From Candidatus Peregrinibacteria bacterium (GTDB lineage: Bacteria; Patescibacteriota; Gracilibacteria; UBA1369): a DNA stretch of 13,101 nucleotides. Position 1 is the first letter of the stretch; each line of letters starts with the position of its first letter. Location: assembly GCA_014729615.1 (NCBI GenBank), contig WJJQ01000131.1, forward strand, positions 1 to 13,101, read 5' to 3'. This document shows, one piece after another, positions 7,552 to 13,101 of the stretch. The notes beneath the pieces were generated by a model. The model did no database searches. It had not been told where the DNA came from and saw only the letters and a list, made by a program, of their open reading frames with translations. The position numbers were made by a program, and so were the translations under genes.

Positions 7552-9684
7552 TTACGCTTTCTGTTCATCTGAATTCAAAGTTGCTTTATGAGAAAGGTTG
7601 TTTCTTCCCTGTGAATCTATCTCCATCAATTTCACTTTAATAGAATCCCCTTCTTTCACCACATCTTCCACTTTGTTTACGCGTGTGTTGGCCAATTGAG
7701 AAATGTGCACAAGACCTTCTTTACCCGGTAAAAACTCGACGAATGCTCCAAAGTCCATTATTTTTACAACTTTACCGTCGTAAATTTTTCCGACTTCCGG
7801 CATTTCTGTCAGACTATCAATCCAATCCATAGCTTTTTGGCCACCTTCCTGTTCGGGAGCCGTAACCGTAACCAATCCGTCATCATCAATATCGATTTCA
7901 ACTCCGCATTCGGCAGTAATTTTCTGGATAGTTTCACCACCTTTACCAATTACAACACGAATTAAATCCGGATCAATCTTCTTATGTAGAATTGCGGGCG
8001 CGTATTTAGATAATTCTTTATTCGGCTCGGCAATGGTCTCGGCCATTACATCAAGAATATTGTCTTTAGCGACTTTTGCCTTATTTAAGGCTTCGCGCAT
8101 TACTTCTATTGAAAGACCTTTCACCTTAATGTCCATTTGCAAAGCATTGATGCCGTCTTTGGTACCGGTTACCTTGAAATCCATGTCACCGGCGAAGTCT
8201 TCCATGCCCTGAATATCTGTAAGGATTTTGTATCCTTGAGCAAGGTCTTTTTCTTTTGCGACAAGTCCCATCGCTATTCCCGCTACCGGCTTTTTAATCG
8301 GTACACCCGCGTGCATTAATGAAAGGGTTGATCCGCATACACTTGCCATGGAACTGGATCCGTTACATGTCATGATTTCAGATGTCACCCAAATTGTGTA
8401 TGGGAATTCTTCTTTCGAAGGTAAGACGGGAACCAATGAACGTTCGGCAAGATCACCATGACCAATTTCACGCCTTGAAGGGCCGCGAAGCGGCTTTGTT
8501 TCTCCCGTTGAATAAGGAGGAAAACTGTAGTGGTGGAAATAACGCCTTGTTATGTCCATATCCATTGTATCGATGATTTGAGCATCACCGGGACCGCCAA
8601 GTGCCGTGATTGATAGCGCCTGAGTTTCGCCTCTTTGAAAAAGAGCGGAACCGTGCGGTCTTGGCAATAGTCCGACCTGACAATGAAGCGGTCTGATTTC
8701 ATCCGCTTCTCGTCCATCAAGTCTTTCACCTTTGGTAAGAATGTTTTCACGCATGTTTTTTTCCATGGCGTCTTCAATTGCCATTTTCACCTCTTTTTCG
8801 CTGAATTCTTCAGCTTCGATTCTGTCAGCAAGTTTTTCAATTACAGCTTTGTTGACTTCCTTAATTTTATCTTTAACATCGCCTTTTGTTACACCATTAA
8901 TGCCATCAAGCATTTCTTTTGTTAAAACAGAGGCAACAGCTTCGCCCACACTTTCGTTTTCTTCTTTCATTACGATTTCTTTTTCGGGCTTGCCGCACGC
9001 GGCTTTTAATTCCTCCTGCAAGGCGCATATCTTTTTAATTTCTTCATGCGCCATTTGTAATGCTTCAAGAATCACTTCTTCGGGCACTTCTTTTGACGCG
9101 GCTTCAACCATGGTTATGGCTTCACTTGTTCCGGCAACCACCAAATCCAATCTACCTTCTTCAACCTGTGTGTAGGTAGGATTCACTATCAATTTTTCAG
9201 TACCGGATTCATCCGCGACGTAACCCATTCTTACGGCGCCAACAGGCCCCGCAAAAGGCATTCCCGATATGCTTAAAGCCGCCGAAGCCGCAATTAGCGC
9301 GGTGGTTGCGGGACTCACTTCCATATCGGAAGAAAGCACGGATGCAATGACCTGCACGTCATTAATCATGCCCTTAGGGAATAATGGGCGAATGGGGCGG
9401 TCAATCAAACGAGAGTTTAGAATCGCCTCTTCAGAAGGGCGGCCTTCACGTTTTACAAAACGACTCCCTTTAATTTTACCGGACGCGTAAAAGTTTTCTT
9501 CGTAATCCACAGTAAGGGGAAAGAAATCCTGTCCTTCGCGTGGATCACCCATCATAGCGCTGGCGAAAACGACTGTATCGTCCAAAGATACTGTAACAGC
9601 ACCATGTGACTGATTAGCCAGTAAACCGGTTTCAATTTTAAGGACTCTTCCGGCAAGGTCCATTTTAAATTCCTTGTTTTCCAT
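7552..9684 (-). CDS. pnp: Polyribonucleotide nucleotidyltransferase (PNPase)
   Basis: A 710-residue 3'-to-5' phosphorolytic exoribonuclease. It forms a ring-shaped trimer in the cytoplasm that degrades mRNA to nucleoside diphosphates. Length equals the family norm (711 in E. coli). Domains in order: first RNase PH core (about 10-140), helical linker (about 210-310), second RNase PH core (about 320-550), KH domain (about 560-620, GKGG at 580-583) and S1 RNA-binding domain (about 631-700). The active-site residues Asp496, Asp502 and Lys504 in EDFAGDMDFK correspond to E. coli D486, D492 and K494. Phosphate-site signatures such as RPHGSALFQRGETQ are intact. It lies downstream of rpsO, the standard order. 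A 137-base structured gap with a hairpin just before the ATG suggests translational or attenuation control. No Shine-Dalgarno sequence. Confidence 0.99.
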   Translation of the reverse strand: MENKEFKMDLAGRVLKIETGLLANQSHGAVTVSLDDTVVFASAMMGDPREGQDFFPLTVDYEENFYASGKIKGSRFVKREGRPSEEAILNSRLIDRPIRPLFPKGMINDVQVIASVLSSDMEVSPATTALIAASAALSISGMPFAGPVGAVRMGYVADESGTEKLIVNPTYTQVEEGRLDLVVAGTSEAITMVEAASKEVPEEVILEALQMAHEEIKKICALQEELKAACGKPEKEIVMKEENESVGEAVASVLTKEMLDGINGVTKGDVKDKIKEVNKAVIEKLADRIEAEEFSEKEVKMAIEDAMEKNMRENILTKGERLDGREADEIRPLHCQVGLLPRPHGSALFQRGETQALSITALGGPGDAQIIDTMDMDITRRYFHHYSFPPYSTGETKPLRGPSRREIGHGDLAERSLVPVLPSKEEFPYTIWVTSEIMTCNGSSSMASVCGSTLSLMHAGVPIKKPVAGIAMGLVAKEKDLAQGYKILTDIQGMEDFAGDMDFKVTGTKDGINALQMDIKVKGLSIEVMREALNKAKVAKDNILDVMAETIAEPNKELSKYAPAILHKKIDPDLIRVVIGKGGETIQKITAECGVEIDIDDDGLVTVTAPEQEGGQKAMDWIDSLTEMPEVGKIYDGKVVKIMDFGAFVEFLPGKEGLVHISQLANTRVNKVEDVVKEGDSIKVKLMEIDSQGRNNLSHKATLNSDEQKA

Positions 9685-9714
9685 ATTAAAAATGGGGTTA
9701 TGATATATACCCCC
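9685..9714 (-). promoter_or_regulatory. Terminator-like hairpin directly before the pnp start codon
   Basis: On the minus strand GGGGT and ACCCC (9709-9713 with 9694-9698) can pair around a 10-base AT-rich loop, followed at once by ATTTTTAAT and the pnp ATG. The layout is that of an attenuator or a start-site structure. The stem is short, so the call is tentative. In E. coli, pnp is autoregulated through a leader hairpin, though that one is longer. Confidence 0.35.
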
Positions 9715-9821
9715 GAACAGGCACTTTTTGGCCCAAGTAACAAGTGTGAAAACGTATGTAACGCCATACTACGTGCTCAAACCTGCAACTTGTAGCCTTT
9801 AATAACCTTTTCAGGGTTAAT
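9715..9821 (-). other. rpsO-pnp intergenic leader
   Basis: The stretch holds no reading frame. It contains small inverted repeats, for example GTATG/CATAC at 9754-9758 and 9765-9769 with a 6-base loop, and CACTT/AAGTG at 9722-9726 and 9742-9746. No clear promoter for pnp was found, so pnp is probably read from the rpsO promoter through this leader. Confidence 0.35.
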
Positions 9822-10085
9822 TTATTTTCTTAATTTCAATTTACCTAGTATTTCTTCGTATTGCTCTTTGTCGTTCAATCTCAGGTAGTTCAAAAGTTTT
9901 CTTCTTTTTCCCACCAATTGCAATAATCCTCTTCTTGAATGTTGATCTTTCGGATGCTTTTCAAGGTGCTCCGAAAGCATGTTAATTCTTTCGGTCAAAA
10001 TTGCGATTTGAACCTGAGGTGAACCGGTATCCTTGGGATGAACGGCGAATTTTGTAATAATTCCTTTTTTATCTGCTCTTTGCAT
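9822..10085 (-). CDS. rpsO: 30S ribosomal protein S15
   Basis: An 87-residue primary rRNA-binding protein of the small subunit platform, which contacts 16S rRNA helices 20-22 and bridge B4. It has normal length (about 89) and carries the family signatures DTGSPQVQIA near residues 19-28 and HSRRGLLQLVGKRRKLLNYL near residues 49-68. The TSS predicted from the promoter at 10115-10143 leaves a leader of about 22 bases, too short for the pseudoknot operator used by E. coli S15. It shares its promoter region with the divergent membrane-protein gene and is followed by pnp. No Shine-Dalgarno sequence is present. Confidence 0.98.
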   Translation of the reverse strand: MQRADKKGIITKFAVHPKDTGSPQVQIAILTERINMLSEHLEKHPKDQHSRRGLLQLVGKRRKLLNYLRLNDKEQYEEILGKLKLRK

Positions 10086-10114
10086 ATGTAATATAGTAAT
10101 TTAAATCAGAGAGC

Positions 10115-10143
10115 ATTTTACCAAAATGGCTTAATCTTGGCAA
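10115..10143 (-). promoter_or_regulatory. rpsO promoter
   Basis: On the minus strand TTGCCA (10138-10143) and TAAAAT (10115-10120) are separated by 17 bases, with TGG in front of the -10 making it extended. The predicted start near 10108 gives a 22-base leader. Its -35 overlaps the -35 of the divergent promoter. Confidence 0.7.
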
Positions 10144-10164
10144 GACCATATTATTTGGTATGAT
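10137..10164 (+). promoter_or_regulatory. Promoter of the divergent membrane-protein gene, probably leaderless
   Basis: TTGGCA (10137-10142) and TATGAT (10159-10164) are 16 bases apart, and TGG precedes the -10. The expected start, about 7 bases after the -10, falls on 10171-10172, the first base of the ATG. The -35 shares bases 10138-10142 with that of rpsO. Confidence 0.6.
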
Positions 10165-10171
10165 AGGTTAG

Positions 10172-11146
10172 ATGAGAGTCTCAATCAAACAAATCATAGG
10201 CGAAGCGTGGGAATTTACCCAGCAAAACAAAAAAATCATAAATATTTATGCGCTCTTGCCGGCTTTTTTAACGACGTTGATCGGGATAATTTACATGATT
10301 TATCAGTATTTCGCTTTTCGAGCATCCCCTTTGTTCGAGAATTGGGACGAAAGTTTTTTTGAATTTCTGGCGAAAATCGGATTTTCTTTTATTCAGGATC
10401 ATCAAAATCTGATCATCCCCTTTACAATAACCGCCTTGGTGGTGGGAATACTGTATTTGTTACTGCCAATTTTTTGTGAAGGAGCCATAATTGAACTGGT
10501 CGCGCGCAAAAGAAACAACATTCCCGTGCGCATGCGTGAAGGTTTCAGATTCGGAATAATACACTTTTTGCCTTTGTTTGAGTATTCACTCATTACAAAA
10601 ACATATAATTTGATTTCCATGTTTACTTGGGGCGGATTCATTCTTCGCTATTGGGGATGGGACGCTTTTATGACAATGAGTCCCGTCTTAATAGTTTTTG
10701 CCATAGCATCCGTCATTTTGTCGATCATATTTATTTACGCGGAATATTTCATTGTGATCGACAACGTGGGAGTCTTCAAATCAATGGCCAAAAGCTCGAT
10801 TTTGGTTGTTACCCATCTGGAAGAAACTTTACTGCTTTTTATTCTGATGCTGATTATTTCGGTACGGATTATTATTCAAATTATTGTGGTACTTTTGATT
10901 CCGGCAATCGTAATAATGATTTCTTATTTGCTGGCAAGCGCTACGGTTCCGGTTGTGGCCATCGCGATAGCTGGCGTGGTGGGCCTTGGCTTACTTTATT
11001 TCGCTTCATATATAAACGGAACCATACATGTTTTCGCGGTAGCCGTATGGGTATTTACATACTTGGATTTAACGAACTTTGAAGACACCTCCGCCAGAGG
11101 CGAAGTCAGAAAGGTAGGTGAGCAATTGCTTAATGATGAAGACTAA
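10172..11146 (+). CDS. Polytopic membrane protein of unknown function
   Basis: I do not recognise the family. The protein has 324 residues and about six strongly hydrophobic stretches (roughly 25-47, 79-110, 130-155, 169-195, 211-250 and 255-297). The cytoplasmic N-terminus begins with an amphipathic helix, and a charged C-terminal tail of about 25 residues ends in NDED. The basic loop around residues 110-126 (RKRNN...RMREGFR) between hydrophobic segments resembles multi-pass proteins of the glycerophosphodiester-phosphodiesterase membrane-domain type, but the likeness is weak. No catalytic motif is visible. The ATG at 10172 coincides with the predicted transcript start, so the mRNA is probably leaderless. 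Transcription likely ends at the hairpin at 11195-11234, inside the convergent PAS gene. Confidence 0.85.
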   Translation: MRVSIKQIIGEAWEFTQQNKKIINIYALLPAFLTTLIGIIYMIYQYFAFRASPLFENWDESFFEFLAKIGFSFIQDHQNLIIPFTITALVVGILYLLLPIFCEGAIIELVARKRNNIPVRMREGFRFGIIHFLPLFEYSLITKTYNLISMFTWGGFILRYWGWDAFMTMSPVLIVFAIASVILSIIFIYAEYFIVIDNVGVFKSMAKSSILVVTHLEETLLLFILMLIISVRIIIQIIVVLLIPAIVIMISYLLASATVPVVAIAIAGVVGLGLLYFASYINGTIHVFAVAVWVFTYLDLTNFEDTSARGEVRKVGEQLLNDED

Positions 11147-11186
11147 TTGTTTATTCCGTTTCCGCGGTCGAGTTCTCTGCTACCGG

Positions 11187-12119
11187 CTACTTTTTTCCTG
11201 AAGATCCTCCGAAGGAGTCATCTTCAGGAATTTTCGCGTTATGTTTTTTATAAACTCCACTGTATTCCGCGTCAGGATCAGGCCCCGATGGTGGCTCCGG
11301 TATACCGGAAGGGTTTGCATATTTAGGCTCATCTGTTGTCTTAGTCACCTTTGCGTCTACATTAGATGCGGCCGGCATGTCTTGGTTGGCATTTTGTGAA
11401 ACAACTATTGTTTTAGCTTTTGCTCTTACTATGGGCTTTGCAGGCTGTGCGGGCCGGGCGGGCCGGGCTTCAGTTTCAGATTCCGGCTCAGGCTCCTCGG
11501 GCTCCGGGTCGGATTCTTGTTCTGACTTTTCTTTTTGCTTTTCCTCGTTTTCATTGTTTCGAATCTTTTCCTGAATATCTTTAAATATGATTTGCACGGC
11601 CTTTATTTCACCTTCTTCATTAATCGGTTTTAAGGTGGATATGTGCAACGCGGACGATCCATCTTCATTCTTAAACTCGTATGGGCCCACCATATGCATG
11701 GTTTCATTGCCGGCAACAACCTTGGCAACAGCGGAAGTGAAATCTCTTAAACCGTCATCACCAACAAGGTCGTAAACATTGGTACGGCTCAAATCATCTT
11801 GACCGTAACCTGTTAATTCCCGCGCCGAATGAGAAAAATGCTCAACCTGACCGTCTAAAGCAATAATAATTATGCTGTCCCGGGCGTCGTCAATGAATTG
11901 CTGATATTCCGTTTGATGAGATTCACCATGCGTACCATGAACCGAGTTTGCCTGTAAATGCGACAGGTCCTTTTCGGCAAAATTCAGAAACATGAGAATC
12001 CCGGTTAATGTCAGCGTAAATAAACCCGCCGCTACTCCTAGAACGTTCTTGTTGCTGTTCCAAAACTGATACATTGTTTTTTGTTTTATTTGTAAGGAAT
12101 AATTGTCATTTTTAATCAT
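11187..12119 (-). CDS. Membrane-anchored PAS-domain protein with long disordered tail
   Basis: A 310-residue protein with one hydrophobic span (about 26-47), a short His-containing linker, then a PAS fold at about 72-185. The PAS region has the typical opening (FIDDARDSIIIIALDG), a YGQDDL segment and the closing strand ending in FKDIQEK. No histidine kinase, GGDEF, EAL or HTH domain follows, so it is a stand-alone sensor or docking protein. The tail (186-310) is low complexity: a Glu/Lys stretch, a Pro/Glu/Ser run, then Pro-Ala tetrads around 219-229, ending in a Gly/Ser/Lys segment. The first Met at 12119 sits only about 4 bases from the predicted transcript start. Met16 at 12074 is an alternative that would remove a polar N-terminus but leave the membrane span. 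It is divergent from the cyclic-nucleotide-binding gene, which suggests a joint role. Confidence 0.85.
   Translation of the reverse strand: MIKNDNYSLQIKQKTMYQFWNSNKNVLGVAAGLFTLTLTGILMFLNFAEKDLSHLQANSVHGTHGESHQTEYQQFIDDARDSIIIIALDGQVEHFSHSARELTGYGQDDLSRTNVYDLVGDDGLRDFTSAVAKVVAGNETMHMVGPYEFKNEDGSSALHISTLKPINEEGEIKAVQIIFKDIQEKIRNNENEEKQKEKSEQESDPEPEEPEPESETEARPARPAQPAKPIVRAKAKTIVVSQNANQDMPAASNVDAKVTKTTDEPKYANPSGIPEPPSGPDPDAEYSGVYKKHNAKIPEDDSFGGSSGKK
11195..11234 (+). terminator. Probable terminator of the membrane-protein gene, inside the PAS gene
   Basis: A 10-bp outer stem (TTCCTGAAGA at 11195-11204 with TCTTCAGGAA at 11221-11230) encloses an inner CTCC/GGAG stem and is followed by TTTTC on the plus strand. 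It lies 49 bases past the stop of the plus-strand gene and within the last codons of the convergent PAS gene. Confidence 0.65.
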
Positions 12120-12122
12120 TCC

Positions 12123-12134
12123 ATTGTATACAAT
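12123..12134. promoter_or_regulatory. Perfect 12-bp palindrome over the PAS-gene promoter
   Basis: ATTGTATACAAT is fully self-complementary and covers part of the -10 and the predicted start of the PAS gene. A dimeric repressor bound here would block transcription. The binding protein is unknown. Confidence 0.35.
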
Positions 12135-12158
12135 AGCATATTTTTATTTCTTTGTCAA
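12130..12158 (-). promoter_or_regulatory. Promoter of the PAS-domain gene
   Basis: On the minus strand a perfect -35 TTGACA (12153-12158) is 17 bases from TATTGT (12130-12135), which is preceded by TGC (extended -10). The predicted start near 12123 leaves only about 4 bases before the ATG at 12119, so the mRNA would be almost leaderless. Confidence 0.65.
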
Positions 12159-12180
12159 TGTTCCTGAGGTGAAAGACTTG

Positions 12181-12192
12181 GCTTGAGCAAGC
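12181..12192. promoter_or_regulatory. Short inverted repeat upstream of the cNMP-domain gene
   Basis: GCTTG-AG-CAAGC is a 5-bp inverted repeat centred about 50 bases upstream of the predicted start, just outside the -35. That position would suit an activator site. It is short and may be chance. Confidence 0.2.
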
Positions 12193-12201
12193 TGAATGTC
12201 A

Positions 12202-12230
12202 TTGTTCTGTCATTTTTTATATGCTATAAT
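12202..12230 (+). promoter_or_regulatory. Promoter of the cyclic-nucleotide-binding gene
   Basis: TTGTTC (12202-12207) and a perfect TATAAT (12225-12230) are separated by 17 bases, with TGC in front of the -10. Transcription would start near 12237, which excludes the upstream in-frame ATGs at 12196 and 12229 as starts and supports ATG 12259. Confidence 0.7.
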
Positions 12231-12258
12231 GTGGAAAATTAATCTTAATGCTTTAAAT

Positions 12259-12717
12259 ATGGGCATTTCCAATGACGATATATCAACAATTTTGAGCATC
12301 CTTAAAACAATTCCTTTAATGGAAGATTTAAACGAGGATGATCATCGGGAAGTTATCAAGCATATTAATCTTGAATATTTTCCGAATAATTACGTAGTTT
12401 TTAATGAAGGTGACTCGGGTGATTCTTTCTATATCATCAAACGTGGCATGGTGAGAATTTTTCATCCCGCGCGGGAAGGCAGAGAAGAAAAAGAAGTAGC
12501 TATGCTAGGTGACAACGACTTCTTTGGCGAAATGTCATTAATCAGCGAAAAGCCGCGAAACGCCACAGCTCAAACAGTGGAGGAGACCGAGTGCTTCAAG
12601 CTTTTAAAGCAGGATTTTATTGACTTAGTGAGTTCTAACCCTAACATGGCAAGCCGAATCAGCAGTGAATTTTTAACTCGTTTAAAAGTAAACATTAAAG
12701 AAGACCAGTCCGAATGA
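12259..12717 (+). CDS. Stand-alone cyclic-nucleotide-binding domain protein
   Basis: A 152-residue soluble protein consisting of one CRP-type cNMP-binding domain (about 15-130) with a short helical tail and no HTH domain. It is therefore not expected to bind DNA by itself. The phosphate-binding cassette is intact: FGEMSLI at 89-95 with Glu91, and PRNAT at 99-103 with Arg100, the two residues that contact the ribose and cyclic phosphate in CRP-type domains. Ligand binding is therefore plausible, though cAMP, cGMP or another ligand cannot be told apart. The frame extends upstream to an ATG at 12196, but a strong promoter lies at 12202-12230, so ATG 12259 is chosen. Its stop overlaps the next start (ATGA), implying translational coupling with the DUF3307-like membrane protein. 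Confidence 0.9.
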   Translation: MGISNDDISTILSILKTIPLMEDLNEDDHREVIKHINLEYFPNNYVVFNEGDSGDSFYIIKRGMVRIFHPAREGREEKEVAMLGDNDFFGEMSLISEKPRNATAQTVEETECFKLLKQDFIDLVSSNPNMASRISSEFLTRLKVNIKEDQSE

Positions 12718-13004
12718 TCCTCCTGCATTTATATTTAGCGCATTTAATTGCGGATTTTCCGTTGCAACCCATGCCTTTGGTCGAGTGGAAGCATAAGTCC
12801 CTTTGGGGTGTTTTCGTTCATTCCTTGATTCACCTGGCGACAATGGTTGTGATTACAATCCCTTTTATCGGCACACCGGGTTTGTATGCAGTTTTGTTGG
12901 GAATTTTTGTCATTCATTTTTTTGTGGACGCCATTAAGGTTGAAGCTGAAAAGCACACCAACAAGCAATTGGAGCTGTTTTGCTGGATCAGTTTATACAC
13001 TTAA
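12714..13004 (+). CDS. DUF3307-like membrane protein, apparently truncated by a frameshift
   Basis: A 96-residue frame with features of the DUF3307 family: an N-terminal helix with HLIADFPLQ near residues 10-18, a second helix with HSLIH near 36-40, and a third with HFFVDAIKV near 68-76. The function of this family is unknown, although some members adjoin SatD-type regulators. The reading frame ends abruptly after a short unnatural sequence (CWISLYT). The next frame continues with the expected family motif (see 12980-13101). The start is fixed by the 4-base ATGA overlap with the upstream gene. The family call rests on remembered motifs only. Confidence 0.65.
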   Translation: MILLHLYLAHLIADFPLQPMPLVEWKHKSLWGVFVHSLIHLATMVVITIPFIGTPGLYAVLLGIFVIHFFVDAIKVEAEKHTNKQLELFCWISLYT

Positions 13005-13101
13005 TTACAATAGTTTGGTTGGGATTTTTTTTACTTGAAGCGCATGTAATGCTTTTCGCGACTAATTTGTTTTTACCACTGTTTTCGTATGTTGTCTGGA
13101 C
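12980..13101 (+). pseudogene. Continuation of the DUF3307-like gene in the -1 frame, cut by window edge
   Basis: From the T-run at 12978-12981 the -1 frame reads LLDQFIHLITIVWLGFF and stays open to the window end (40 codons). The DQ-x-x-H motif is what DUF3307 proteins show after the third helix. One extra T in the run would join both halves into ELFLLDQFIH. The gene is therefore either a genuine frameshifted pseudogene, an assembly error, or a recoding site. Confidence 0.6.

Noticed and set aside
8732..9175. 147-codon plus-strand frame
   Set aside because: It is antisense to the fully conserved pnp gene, Ser/Thr-rich as expected for the complement of its codons, and has no promoter or family features.
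10627..11082. 151-codon plus-strand frame
   Set aside because: It overlaps the membrane-protein gene in another frame and has Gly/Arg/His/Cys-rich composition without motifs; it is a shadow.
11448..11470. GGGCCGGGC repeated sequence
   Set aside because: It encodes the PAxP tetrads of the PAS protein tail and is explained by coding for a low-complexity protein segment.
11377..11574. Ser/Gly-rich plus-strand frame
   Set aside because: It is the antisense reading of the Pro/Glu/Ala low-complexity tail of the PAS protein.
12464..12476. TCCCGCGCGGGA palindrome
   Set aside because: It lies inside the cNMP-binding domain coding sequence, in frame with conserved residues, and no U-tract follows.
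12259..12717. CRP/FNR-type transcription factor
   Set aside because: The protein ends shortly after the cNMP-binding domain and has no helix-turn-helix region.
1..13101. CRISPR array, insertion sequence, prophage or integrase
   Set aside because: No regularly spaced repeats, transposase motifs, terminal inverted repeats with target duplications or phage genes were seen on either strand.

Overview
The window looks like ordinary chromosomal DNA of a low-to-moderate GC bacterium. Hand counts give about 34% G+C in the first 300 bases and 40-47% on some lines of the ABC transporter gene. The best guess is a member of the Candidate Phyla Radiation (Patescibacteria). The reasons are that essentially no start codon has a Shine-Dalgarno sequence, promoters are TTGACA/TATAAT-like with an extended -10 (TG-N-TATAAT), genes are compact, and a flippase-like protein sits next to a GT4 glycosyltransferase. 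TGA is a real stop in at least two genes, which argues against the UGA=Gly code of Absconditabacteria and Gracilibacteria. The assignment is inference and no phylogenetic marker search was possible.

Layout. (1) 1-1527, minus strand: the 5' part (509 codons) of a long coiled-coil protein with TPR-like helices that runs off the left edge. (2) 1620-3380, minus: a complete ABC exporter half-transporter with its own extended -10 promoter. (3) 3381-3766: a 386-bp intergenic region with several hairpins and a promoter for tRNA-Gly(GCC) at 3767-3843. (4) 3895-7530, plus: four genes in a row, namely a thioredoxin-like lipoprotein, a CcdA/DsbD-type membrane protein, an LPG-synthase-TM/flippase-like membrane protein and a GT4 glycosyltransferase. 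The first pair looks like an extracytoplasmic thiol-redox relay; the second pair looks like envelope glycolipid synthesis or translocation. (5) 7552-10085, minus: rpsO then pnp, the classic order, with a structured leader in front of pnp. (6) 10172-11146, plus: an unrecognised polytopic membrane protein whose promoter shares its -35 region with rpsO and which probably makes a leaderless mRNA. (7) 11187-12119, minus: a membrane-anchored PAS-domain protein with a long disordered tail. (8) 12259-12717, plus: a stand-alone cyclic-nucleotide-binding domain protein, start-stop coupled (ATGA) to a DUF3307-like membrane protein. The latter appears frameshifted near 12978-12981 and runs off the right edge.

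The most interesting segment is the right end: a divergent PAS sensor, a cNMP-binding protein without any DNA-binding domain, and a coupled small membrane protein. Together they suggest an uncharacterised signalling unit. Other points of interest are the two convergent gene pairs in which one gene's terminator hairpin is written into the last codons of its neighbour, the overlapping divergent promoters at rpsO, and the consistent absence of ribosome binding sites.
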